A DNA stretch of 48,653 bases, taken from Pseudomonadota bacterium. GTDB taxonomy: Bacteria > Myxococcota_A > Bradymonadia > Bradymonadales > GCA-2716585. Below the pieces are notes generated by a model, which saw only the letters and a program-made list of their open reading frames with translations, had not been told where the DNA came from and made no database searches. Where the stretch lies: contig SYOX01000335.1 of assembly GCA_005804885.1 (NCBI GenBank), forward strand, positions 1 to 48,653. Reading direction: 5' to 3'. Both the position numbers and the translations under genes were made by a program. Positions 1-7,177 of this stretch are shown here, in pieces. Position 1 is the first letter of the stretch. The number at the start of each line of letters is the position of its first letter.

Positions 1-1
1 A

Positions 2-136
2 CAGATCCTCACCGACGAGTGGCTGATGATCCACAATGCGGATTCATTCGGGGCCAAGGACAACTCGTTCGACGTTGGTGCAGCCGACTACACCGGCGCA
101 TTCAAGGTGGCATCCTTCAACCCGCGCGTGCAGGGA
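2..136 (+). other. Open reading-frame fragment of unknown origin at the window edge
   Basis: Frame 2 is open from the first base to about 163. Up to about 136 it reads like real protein (DEWLMIHNADSFGAKD, then DYTGAFKVASF). I do not recognise the family. Its GC looks lower (about 58%) than the rest of the window. It abuts the broken acyl-CoA dehydrogenase on the other strand, whose conserved sequence stops near 137. It may be the 3' part of a neighbouring gene, an inserted element, or a chimeric assembly edge. The frame runs past the junction only into meaningless sequence. Confidence 0.35.
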
Positions 137-989
137 GGCCCTGGTGGGGTGGGCCGATGAGCTCGCCGAGGCAGTCGCCCTCGTCGCCAAAGGCGATGAC
201 GGAGTTGACGGTGCCGCGGTCGCCCCTCTTGTGGTTCAGGCCGGTGAGGCGGACGCCGTTGAGGTCGCCGAGGGCGCCGTCGGGGTCGACGCGGCGCTTG
301 GGGACGATGAAGAGGGAGATGCCCTTGACGCCCGGGGGTGCGTCAGGGAGGCGGGCCAGGACGAGGTGGACGATGTTCTGGCTCATGTCGTGCTCGCCGC
401 CGGAGATCCACATCTAGTCGCCGACGATCTTGTAGAGGCCGCCGTCGGTGGGTGTGGCGCGGGTGCGGATGTCGCCGAGGGAGGAGCCGGCCTGGGGTTC
501 GGAGAGGCACATGGTGCCGAAGAAGCGCCCCGTGAGCATGGGGGCCATGTAGCGGGCCTTCTGGTCGGGGGTGCCGAAGGCGCCGAGGAGGTTGGCGGCG
601 GCCATGGTGAGCATGACGTAGCCGGAGGTGGAGACGTTGGCGGCGTGGAACATTGCGGCGACGGCCTGCCCGAGGGTGTAGGGGAGCTGGGCGCCGCCGT
701 CGGCCTCGTCGAAGGTGGAGGCCATCAGGCCGGCCTCGGCGTAGACCTGGAGGGCGCGGCCGACCTCGGGGGGGATGTGGACCTTGTGGCCGTCGAAGGT
801 GGGCTCGTTGGCGTCGAGCAGGGCGGCGTGGGGGGCGAAGTGGCTCTGGGCGATCTGGTGGGCGACCTCCAGCACGGCGTCGAAGGTGGCCCGGTCGTGC
901 ATGGCAAAGCGGGGGGTGTCGCAGAGCCGGTCGACCTTGAGCCACTCGTAGAGCATGAAGTCCAGATCGCGGCGGTTGACGAAGGCCAT
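137..989 (-). pseudogene. Acyl-CoA dehydrogenase, interrupted by in-frame TAG and truncated
   Basis: Reading from the ATG at 989, residues 1-191 match the N-terminal and middle domains of a DmdC/FadE-like acyl-CoA dehydrogenase (flavoenzyme of fatty acyl-CoA beta-oxidation), including SEPQAGSSLGDIRT near residue 170. Codon 192 (416-414) is TAG, and the same frame continues with MWISGGEHDMSQNIVHLVLA. Relatives have Lys at this position, so one A-to-T change explains the stop. The homologous frame runs on to GELIGPPHQGL and breaks near 137, so about half of the usual ~600 residues is missing. It lies 16 bp downstream of pssA and is probably co-transcribed with it. The alternatives are a genuine pseudogene, TAG readthrough (no supporting evidence), or sequence error at a contig edge. 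The family is certain; the functional state is not. Confidence 0.8.
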
Positions 990-1005
990 GGGGTCGGGTC
1001 CAGAG

Positions 1006-1647
1006 TCAGGGTTTGGGGATGCGCAGGGTGGCGCTGATCATGGCGCTGCCGCTGAGCGCGTAGAACAGGACGAGGGGGTGCAGGGTCCAGGGGCCGATGA
1101 TGATCTTGCCGAACCAGAGGGTGTCGTTGGTGCTGCCGGTCATGTGGGCGGCCATCAGGAGGAAGACGAGGGCGAGGCTGGTGGGGATGGGGGTGCCCTC
1201 GAAGTAGGCGACCTTGCCGCGTTCGTCGGTGAGGGACTCGGCGGTGACGTTGAAGCGGGCCAGGCGGCTGACGCCGCAGGCGACGAAGTAGATCAGCACC
1301 AGGGCGTCCCAGCCGCCGCGCAGGCCCAGGGTGAAGCCGAGGACGGCGGGCGCGACGCCGAAGGAGATCACGTCGGCCAGCGAGTCCAGGTCGGCGCCGA
1401 TGAGGGACTGCCGCCGGGTCTTGCGGGCGACGAAGCCGTCGAGCGAGTCCAGGACGAAGGCGACGGGCAGGAGGGCGAAGACCCACCAGAGGTAGCGCTC
1501 GTCGCGGCTCTCGACCAGGTGGTTCAGGCAGGCGAAGATGGCCCCTGTCCCGCAAGCCGCATTGCCCAGCGTGAAGAAGTCCGCGGGGGTGTAGGAGCGC
1601 AACATCGAGAAGTGCTTCGGCTTGGGCTTGCTGGGCTGGTCGCTCAT
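1006..1647 (-). CDS. pssA: CDP-diacylglycerol-serine O-phosphatidyltransferase
   Basis: Makes phosphatidylserine from CDP-diacylglycerol and L-serine at the inner membrane, the first step to phosphatidylethanolamine. The CDP-alcohol phosphatidyltransferase signature is complete at residues 67-92: DSLDGFVAR, then G-x3-D-x3-D within GADLDSLAD. About seven hydrophobic segments follow the usual pattern of the membrane-type PssA, and 213 aa is a normal length. The ATG at 1647 is preferred over the in-frame ATG at 1686 because GGAGAGAGG sits just upstream and the soluble leader MSDQPSKPKPKHF looks natural. The acyl-CoA dehydrogenase frame follows after 16 bp. The gene faces away from the M15 lipoprotein gene. 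Confidence 0.92.
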   Translation of the reverse strand: MSDQPSKPKPKHFSMLRSYTPADFFTLGNAACGTGAIFACLNHLVESRDERYLWWVFALLPVAFVLDSLDGFVARKTRRQSLIGADLDSLADVISFGVAPAVLGFTLGLRGGWDALVLIYFVACGVSRLARFNVTAESLTDERGKVAYFEGTPIPTSLALVFLLMAAHMTGSTNDTLWFGKIIIGPWTLHPLVLFYALSGSAMISATLRIPKP

Positions 1648-1807
1648 CCTCTCTCCATGTCGAAGTTCCAGGCTGGAAACTGCCACGCGGCCCCCTCCAT
1701 CGCAAGTGTCGACCGAGCGCCGGGACGCCGCCGCCCTGGCGTGTCCGCCGCCAAGATCCCGAGATCGTTGATTTCCTGGCGCCTCTCGGCTTTTGCGGCG
1801 CCTGCGC

Positions 1808-1813
1808 TATAAT
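1808..1813 (+). promoter_or_regulatory. Perfect TATAAT -10 element upstream of the M15 lipoprotein gene
   Basis: TATAAT stands in GC-rich sequence, flanked symmetrically by GCGC on both sides, 63 nt before the ATG at 1877. No good -35 hexamer is visible at 16-18 nt spacing, so this could be an activator-dependent sigma-70 promoter. Confidence 0.4.
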
Positions 1814-1876
1814 GCGCTCCGGCTGCGCGGTCGGGCCGTGTGTGTGGCGAGGAAGATGTTTCTGGGGGCTGAGTCG

Positions 1877-3895
1877 ATGAGCAAGATTCCCGCTTGGGTG
1901 TCCAGAGGGTGGTCGCTGGCCTTGATCGCGGCGCTGGCCGGCTGCGCGGTCGATGAGGTCGAGCCCGACCACCACGACCATGACTTCGAGGCGGGCGAGC
2001 TGGAGACGCGCTCCAGCGCGCTGACGGTCGGCGAGGTGACGGGCTGCTCGCTGGCGGCGGTGCGGGGCCTCGACACGCAGATCATCGACGAGATGAACTG
2101 CGTGGCCCCCAACTCCCTGGTGAACTTCGCGGACCTCAACGTCGAGCTCGGCGGCAGCTCCACCTGGGCGCTGTTGCAGCCCAGCGCCCGCGAGGGCTTC
2201 CGGCGCGCGATCGCGCGGCGCGGCCAGCGCTTCAGGGTCAACTCGGCCTACCGGACGATCGCGCAGCAGTACCTGCTCTACCGCTGGTATCAGCAGGGGG
2301 TGTGCGGGATCGGCCTGGCCGCGCCGCCGGGCAGCAGCAACCACCAGAGCGGCCTGGCGGTGGACGTGAGCGATTACACGGGCTGGCGCCCCCACATGGA
2401 GGCCGAGGGGTGGGACTGGCTCGGCAACAGCGATCCGGTCCACTTCGACTACCGCGGCGGGGGCACCCGCGACATCCGCGGCACGGCGATCCTGGCCTTC
2501 CAGCGCCTCTGGAACCGCAACCACCCCAACGATCGGATCGCCGAGGACGGCGACTACGGCCCCCAGACGGAGGGGAAGCTGCGCCAGTCGCCCCCCGGCG
2601 GCTTCCCCACCGGGGCGGTCTGCGACGAGCCCGAGCCTGAGCCCGAGCCCGAGCCCGAGCCCACCGACGTCCACGTCACCGTCAGCGGCCTCGACTCGCC
2701 GCCCGAAGGGCAGCCCGCCGGGCTCTTCGAGGCGGGCTCCAGCCGCGGCGTCCTCGATCTCGTCGAGGGCCAGCGCCTCAAGGTCGACTTCGTCGTCCGA
2801 AACGGCGCCGATCGCGCCAGCACGGATCAGATCCTGGTCGGCTTCGAGGTCGCGGAGCCCTTCGTAACCCTCCGCGCTTATACGATTTTTACAGATCACC
2901 CGGCGCTCGACGGGCGGACGTGGCGGATCAACGACTCCGACGCCTTCGAAGGCAACCCGAGCCACGACAGGCCCGGCGCGGGCGGGCTCTTCAACGTCTT
3001 GGCCTTCTCCCCGGGGGAGTCCAAGCGGATCGCGCTGGAGCTGGAGGCGGAGGCGGCCAGCGGCGCTCTGCCCGGGCACGCCGCCGTGCGGCTGTGGGTC
3101 AAGCACGTCGGGGGCTATTACGGGGAGATGGACGGCTGGGAAGACGCCGTGGAGGTCAACCGGGCCGGCACCTTGCTGCGGCGGGAGACCCTCATCGACG
3201 TCTACTCGCCGGATGGCTGGGTCTTCGAGGGCGCGGCGCCAGAGGACACGGAGGGGTGGATCGCCTGCAATGCCGACACGACCCTGACCCTGGACGCCGG
3301 GGTCGATCAGCTCGTGGGGCAGTCGGCGGTCGGCGAGGCCTGCGTCGAGAGCCCGTCGTGGACGCGCATCGACGCGTCCGCCTACCCCGGCTTGCTCCTG
3401 CGGGCGCGCCACGAGGGCGACGAGCGCGGCGTCCGGATGATCTGGAGGCGAGAAGGGGAGGACTGGCCGAGCGCGCGCTCGATGCGCTTTGACCTCCCTG
3501 CGGAGCTCGGCGACGTGGCGCTGGACCTGAGCCGCTCCTCCGACTGGTCCGGCCAGGTTGTCGGTCTGCGCCTGCTGGCGACCTCGCCGCAGCGCCCGAT
3601 CCTGGCGCTGGAGGCGGTCGAGCCGCTGGCGACGATCCCCGCCGACGCCGTGAACCCCGAGGATGACGACACCCCCCTGGACCCTGGCGATCCCGTCGAG
3701 CCCGAACCCGAGGCCTCCCCCGAGGGGCAGCCGGACGCTCAACTCGAGCCCGAGCCCTTCACCGGCGAGCGCTTCAGCCGCACCTCCTCGTCCTGCGCCC
3801 AGGTCGCCTCGTCGCCGCACGGGGAGCCGGGCGGGTGGGCGCTGCTGGCGCTGATCGGGCTGGCCGCGGTGTTGCGGCGCCCTCGGTCGCGCTGA
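1877..3895 (+). CDS. M15-family D,D-carboxypeptidase-like lipoprotein with MYXO-CTERM-like tail
   Basis: Predicted envelope peptidoglycan peptidase of 672 aa. The start at 1877 gives a lipoprotein signal with lipobox LAGC (Cys23). Residues 55-195 form an M15/VanY-type domain: the zinc motif SSNHQSGLAVD at 153-163 and the second histidine in DPVHFDY (His189). A short peptidoglycan-binding-like segment follows (FQRLWNRNHPNDRIAEDGDYGPQT, about 208-231). Next comes an EPEP linker, then about 370 residues of beta-rich sequence I do not recognise. The C-terminus has a Cys in SSSC, a glycine-rich hydrophobic stretch (GWALLALIGLAAVL) and RRPRSR, the layout of MYXO-CTERM sorting tails. A protein with both a lipobox and a sorting tail is odd. 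Catalysis is inferred from the motifs. Confidence 0.85.
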   Translation: MSKIPAWVSRGWSLALIAALAGCAVDEVEPDHHDHDFEAGELETRSSALTVGEVTGCSLAAVRGLDTQIIDEMNCVAPNSLVNFADLNVELGGSSTWALLQPSAREGFRRAIARRGQRFRVNSAYRTIAQQYLLYRWYQQGVCGIGLAAPPGSSNHQSGLAVDVSDYTGWRPHMEAEGWDWLGNSDPVHFDYRGGGTRDIRGTAILAFQRLWNRNHPNDRIAEDGDYGPQTEGKLRQSPPGGFPTGAVCDEPEPEPEPEPEPTDVHVTVSGLDSPPEGQPAGLFEAGSSRGVLDLVEGQRLKVDFVVRNGADRASTDQILVGFEVAEPFVTLRAYTIFTDHPALDGRTWRINDSDAFEGNPSHDRPGAGGLFNVLAFSPGESKRIALELEAEAASGALPGHAAVRLWVKHVGGYYGEMDGWEDAVEVNRAGTLLRRETLIDVYSPDGWVFEGAAPEDTEGWIACNADTTLTLDAGVDQLVGQSAVGEACVESPSWTRIDASAYPGLLLRARHEGDERGVRMIWRREGEDWPSARSMRFDLPAELGDVALDLSRSSDWSGQVVGLRLLATSPQRPILALEAVEPLATIPADAVNPEDDDTPLDPGDPVEPEPEASPEGQPDAQLEPEPFTGERFSRTSSSCAQVASSPHGEPGGWALLALIGLAAVLRRPRSR

Positions 3896-3981
3896 TCGGG
3901 ATCGGCGACGTCTGGTCGCCCATGTCTGCGGTCGCCAACATGCATGGGGTCGACGCCCTGTCGCGCTGATCGGGATCGGCG
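3887..3981. repeat. Direct repeat pair overlapping a stop codon (21 nt, 74-nt period)
   Basis: The 21-nt string beginning TCGCGCTGATCGGGATCGGC is present without mismatch at 3887-3907 and 3961-3981. The first copy contains the TGA of the M15 gene. The sequence after each copy is unrelated, so this is not a decayed 74-bp tandem duplication. Confidence 0.85.
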
Positions 3982-4037
3982 CCTCTCAAGCCCCGCTGTC
4001 CTGGCGATCCGGCGATCATACGGAAACACGTTTGAAG

Positions 4038-4078
4038 CACTTTCATCTTGGGCTTCCTGGTGGCCCAACATGGAAGTG
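4038..4078. terminator. Long hairpin between convergent genes, likely bidirectional terminator
   Basis: The arms at 4038-4053 and 4063-4078 pair over 16 positions with one C-C mismatch and one G-U, around a 9-nt loop. AAG at 4035-4037 can extend the stem with CTT at 4080-4082 across a one-base bulge. It lies between the M15 gene (ends 3895) and the EamA gene on the other strand (ends 4098). There is no clear T-run, so intrinsic termination is inferred from structure and position. Confidence 0.6.
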
Positions 4079-4097
4079 GCTTGAGCGTGGTTCCGTA

Positions 4098-4967
4098 TCA
4101 CTCGGTGGGCTCGGGCTCCCTGGGGTGCTCAGCGTCTGCGGAGCCGCTCAGGAGGGCGCCGGAGCCGACGACGAGGGCCACGCCGAGCGCGCCGAGGGCG
4201 GTCAGCGGCTCGTCCCAGGCGATGAGGCCGATGGCCCAGGAGATGACCACCGTGGCGTAGGAGAAGGGGCCGACGACGTGGGCCTGCTCGACCCGGTAGG
4301 CCCACGTCATGCAGAGCTGGCCGCCAGCGGCGCAGAGGCCCACGGCGGCCAGCCAGGCCCAGCGCTCGAAGGAGTCCGGCAGCGGGGCGGCCAGGGTCGC
4401 CGGGGCGCAGGCCAGCGCGGCCACGACGGAGAAGAAGGCGACGATCCTGGCCGGCGGGTCGGAGGCGCGCAGCTGTCGAACCGCCACGTAGGCCAGCGCG
4501 GCCAGGAAGCCTGCGGCCAGGGCCGCCAGCGCGCCCCAGCCCAGGGTCGAGGCGTCGGGGCCGAGCACCAGCCCCACGCCGATGAAGGCGAGCAGCGCCA
4601 GGGGGAAGGTCCGGCGCTGGCGGCGCTCGCCGAGCATCGCGCCCGCCATGAGCACCGTGAAGAGCGGCGAGGTGTACAGGAGGGTCGTGGCGGTACCGAG
4701 GGGGATTTGACCGAGAGACCAGAAGAAGAGGATCATCGCGACGAGGCCGGTGATGGATCGCCACATCAGCAGGCCCCAGCGCTTCGGGCGCAGGCTGACC
4801 TTCTGGGCGCGGGCCAGGGCGAAGGCCACGACGAAGACGATCACCGAGCGCCAGAAGACGACCGGGAGCGTGCCCTCGACGGGGACGGCGAGCTTGGTCG
4901 CCACCCCCATGATTGAGAAGGCCACCGAGGCCAGGATGATCCAGGCGATCCCCGCCAGCCTCCCCAT
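4098..4967 (-). CDS. EamA/DMT-superfamily membrane transporter
   Basis: A 289-aa protein with about ten hydrophobic segments and two EamA halves, the drug/metabolite transporter fold used for metabolite export. Family-like motifs are FWRSVIVFVVAFALARAQ, TATTLLYTSPLFTVLMA and LCMTWAYRVEQAHVVGPFSY. The ATG at 4967 shares one base with the TGA of the upstream hydrolase gene (TGATG), so the two are translationally coupled and the longer upstream frame is not the real start. The tail is hydrophilic (ADAEHPREPEPTE). The substrate cannot be told from sequence. Confidence 0.88.
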   Translation of the reverse strand: MGRLAGIAWIILASVAFSIMGVATKLAVPVEGTLPVVFWRSVIVFVVAFALARAQKVSLRPKRWGLLMWRSITGLVAMILFFWSLGQIPLGTATTLLYTSPLFTVLMAGAMLGERRQRRTFPLALLAFIGVGLVLGPDASTLGWGALAALAAGFLAALAYVAVRQLRASDPPARIVAFFSVVAALACAPATLAAPLPDSFERWAWLAAVGLCAAGGQLCMTWAYRVEQAHVVGPFSYATVVISWAIGLIAWDEPLTALGALGVALVVGSGALLSGSADAEHPREPEPTE

Positions 4968-5620
4968 CAGCCTTCGATCCCGAGGAACTTCATGGACTCG
5001 CGCTCGATGAGGGGCAGGGAGGCGGCCAGGCTGTGGTCGTCGTCGACCTCGATCAGGGCGACGTGGGGTCGAGCAAGGGCGTACTGGCGGGAGCTCTCGA
5101 TGGAGACCGTCTCGTCCTGCCGGCCGTGGATGATGAGGGTGGGGCAGGGGGCCTCGGGCCAGGAGGGGTGTCGCCGGCAGTCCTCGACGAACTCCCAGTG
5201 GAGCGGGGTCTGGACGCCTTGCGCGTCGGGCCACAGCAGGAAGCCCTGGGCGCTCCAGAGCGCCATGTTCTCGTGCCCGACGATGTCGGGCCAGCGGCCG
5301 ATCAGGTCAAAGCCGGGGCACATCAGGACCAGGCGCTCGACCCGGTCGGGGTGCAGCTCGGCCCATCGGGTGGCGAGGTAGCCGCCCATGCTCGACCCGA
5401 AGAGGCACCAGCGCGCAGGCGGCGCGGCGGCGTCCATGGCGTCGATCACCGACAGGGCGCCGCTGAAGGTCAGCTCGGCGAAGGAGGGGACGTTGAGCTC
5501 GGCGCGCTCCAGGTGGAGCCCTCGGGCTTTGAAGGCGCGGGCCATGTGGACGCCCTTGCGCGAGTCGCGGCTGGAGGCGAAGCCGTGCAGGTATCCGTAA
5601 TTCATGGGTTTGTTGGTCAT
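4967..5620 (-). CDS. Alpha/beta-hydrolase, YqiA/esterase-like
   Basis: A 217-aa cytoplasmic serine hydrolase. The nucleophile elbow is GSSMGG (Ser77), the acid is in HGRQDE (Asp169) and the histidine is in DDDHSL (His196). The opening GYLHGFASSRDSRKG is the oxyanion-loop region of the YqiA-like small esterases, and the length fits that group. The start is ambiguous: AAAGGAC sits very close to the ATG at 5620, and a second ATG lies five codons inside. The last base of its stop is the first base of the EamA start, so the two are co-expressed. The ester substrate is unknown. Confidence 0.85.
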   Translation of the reverse strand: MTNKPMNYGYLHGFASSRDSRKGVHMARAFKARGLHLERAELNVPSFAELTFSGALSVIDAMDAAAPPARWCLFGSSMGGYLATRWAELHPDRVERLVLMCPGFDLIGRWPDIVGHENMALWSAQGFLLWPDAQGVQTPLHWEFVEDCRRHPSWPEAPCPTLIIHGRQDETVSIESSRQYALARPHVALIEVDDDHSLAASLPLIERESMKFLGIEG

Positions 5621-5840
5621 GTCCTTTCGTAGCCTGGGGTTGCGCCGCGGGTCGCTTGTCGGGGGCCGCTCGCGGCGGGCTCGCCGGGGCTCAGGGGGTC
5701 CTGGGTGGTGGTCGATGGGGATGGGGTCAGCATGGGGTCAGCGGTGTGCGGAGGCGAAGGGGCCGCCGCGGGAGTTGGAGAGTACATGAGTTTGGTTGTT
5801 TGCTGTAGGTGTTGGATCGTGGGGGCGTGGGGGGGCGTCG

Positions 5841-7160
5841 ATGGGCGGTTTTACGATCCTGGTGCGGGACAGGGAGGGGGAGGGCGGGCGCTTCGTGTTC
5901 GAGGGGCGCAGCGTGAGGGTGGGGCGGTCTGCGGACAACGATCTGGTGTTGCCGCGGCGTCGGGTCTCGGATCGTCACGCGGTGATCTTCAGGAAGGGTC
6001 GGCGCTTCATCGTCGTGGATCTGGTCAGCACGCAGGGGACGTGGGTGGGCGGGCGTCGGATTTCGCAGCCGACGGTGGTGGGCGAGGGCGATCCTGTCGA
6101 GATCGGTGATTTTTCGCTGTCGTGCCATGCGGGGGACGGGGGCGAGGGGGAAGCGAGGGGGTTGAGTTCGGATCTGGTGCCGACCCAGGAGCGGCTCGGG
6201 GCGCTGAGGGACGCGCTTTACGGCGAGCGGACGGAGGGGGCCTGGGCGCGGGTCTGCGCGCTCTTCGATGAGTGGCCGGAGGACGACGATCTGGCGCTGG
6301 GGCTCGATTACGCCGATCGGCTGCTGGTCGGGTGGCCGGACGACCTGCGGAGGGCGCCGGAGCTGTGGAAGAAGCCGCTGCTGACGGGCCGCCCGAACCC
6401 GCGCTTCTCGATCGTGCGGCGGCTGGATCTGAATTACCACTTCCTGGGGGCGGCCGGCGCCGCGGCGCTGGCGAGGATGGCGTGGATGGCGCAGCTCAGC
6501 GCGCTCTCGCTGCGGACCGCCTACCTCGGCGACGAAGGCGTCGAGGCGCTGACGGCGACGTCGTGCCTGCGGGGGCTGCGGGCGCTGGATCTGTCGCACA
6601 ACGAGATCGGCGACCGGGGGGCGGGCAGCATCGCCGCCTGCGCGCACCTGGAGGGCCTGGAGCGCCTGACGCTGGACGCCAACCCGCTGCGCGGCCCCGG
6701 CGTGTTGACCCTCGTCGGCTCCAGCCACCTGCGGGGGCTGCGTCACCTGGACCTGAGCAACACCTCGGGGCGCGAGCTGGCGACGGCGCTGGCGGCCTCG
6801 ACCCAGCTCGCCTCGCTCGAGACGCTGCGGCTGACCGACAACGCCATCGGCGCCGACGGCGCGCACATCCTGGCGCTGGCGGCCTGCATGAAGACCCTCA
6901 CCGCCCTGCACCTGAGCCGCAACCGGATCGGCGACGAGGGCGTCATGGCCCTGACCAGCGCCCCGCAGCCGACGCGGCTGACCCACCTCGACCTGTCCCA
7001 CAACGAGATCGGCGACGCCGGCGCCCAGGCGCTCGCCCGCTCGCCCCAGCTCCCCCTGCTGACCCACCTCGACCTCACCCAGAACCGCCTCTCCCCCCGC
7101 GGCATCCAGGCCATCGCCAACTCCCCCTTCCTCCCGCGCCTCGACACCTTGCGCGTCTGA
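5841..7160 (+). CDS. FHA domain fused to RanGAP-type leucine-rich repeats
   Basis: A 439-aa cytoplasmic protein without a signal peptide. Residues 1-95 are a phosphothreonine-binding FHA domain: VGRS at 27-30, VSDRH at 42-46, STQGTWVGG near 63-71. A helical linker, about 110-180, contains EWPEDDDLALGLDYADRLL; it may relate to repeat-companion segments of large-genome bacteria, but I am not sure. From about 185 to the end there are at least eight ribonuclease-inhibitor-type LRRs (LRALDLSHNEIGDRGA, LTHLDLSHNEIGDAGA). No catalytic domain is present, so it is probably a scaffold responding to Ser/Thr kinase signalling. The ATG at 5841 follows GGGGGG and begins directly at the FHA fold. The gene ends 17 bp from the convergent GNAT gene. 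Confidence 0.85.
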   Translation: MGGFTILVRDREGEGGRFVFEGRSVRVGRSADNDLVLPRRRVSDRHAVIFRKGRRFIVVDLVSTQGTWVGGRRISQPTVVGEGDPVEIGDFSLSCHAGDGGEGEARGLSSDLVPTQERLGALRDALYGERTEGAWARVCALFDEWPEDDDLALGLDYADRLLVGWPDDLRRAPELWKKPLLTGRPNPRFSIVRRLDLNYHFLGAAGAAALARMAWMAQLSALSLRTAYLGDEGVEALTATSCLRGLRALDLSHNEIGDRGAGSIAACAHLEGLERLTLDANPLRGPGVLTLVGSSHLRGLRHLDLSNTSGRELATALAASTQLASLETLRLTDNAIGADGAHILALAACMKTLTALHLSRNRIGDEGVMALTSAPQPTRLTHLDLSHNEIGDAGAQALARSPQLPLLTHLDLTQNRLSPRGIQAIANSPFLPRLDTLRV

Positions 7161-7177
7161 GCGCGCGGTCGTGGCGG

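Noticed and set aside
725..3820. 1031-codon minus-strand open frame
   Set aside because: It is antisense to the M15 gene and pssA, rich in Arg/Gly/Pro with no domain; a by-product of high third-position GC.
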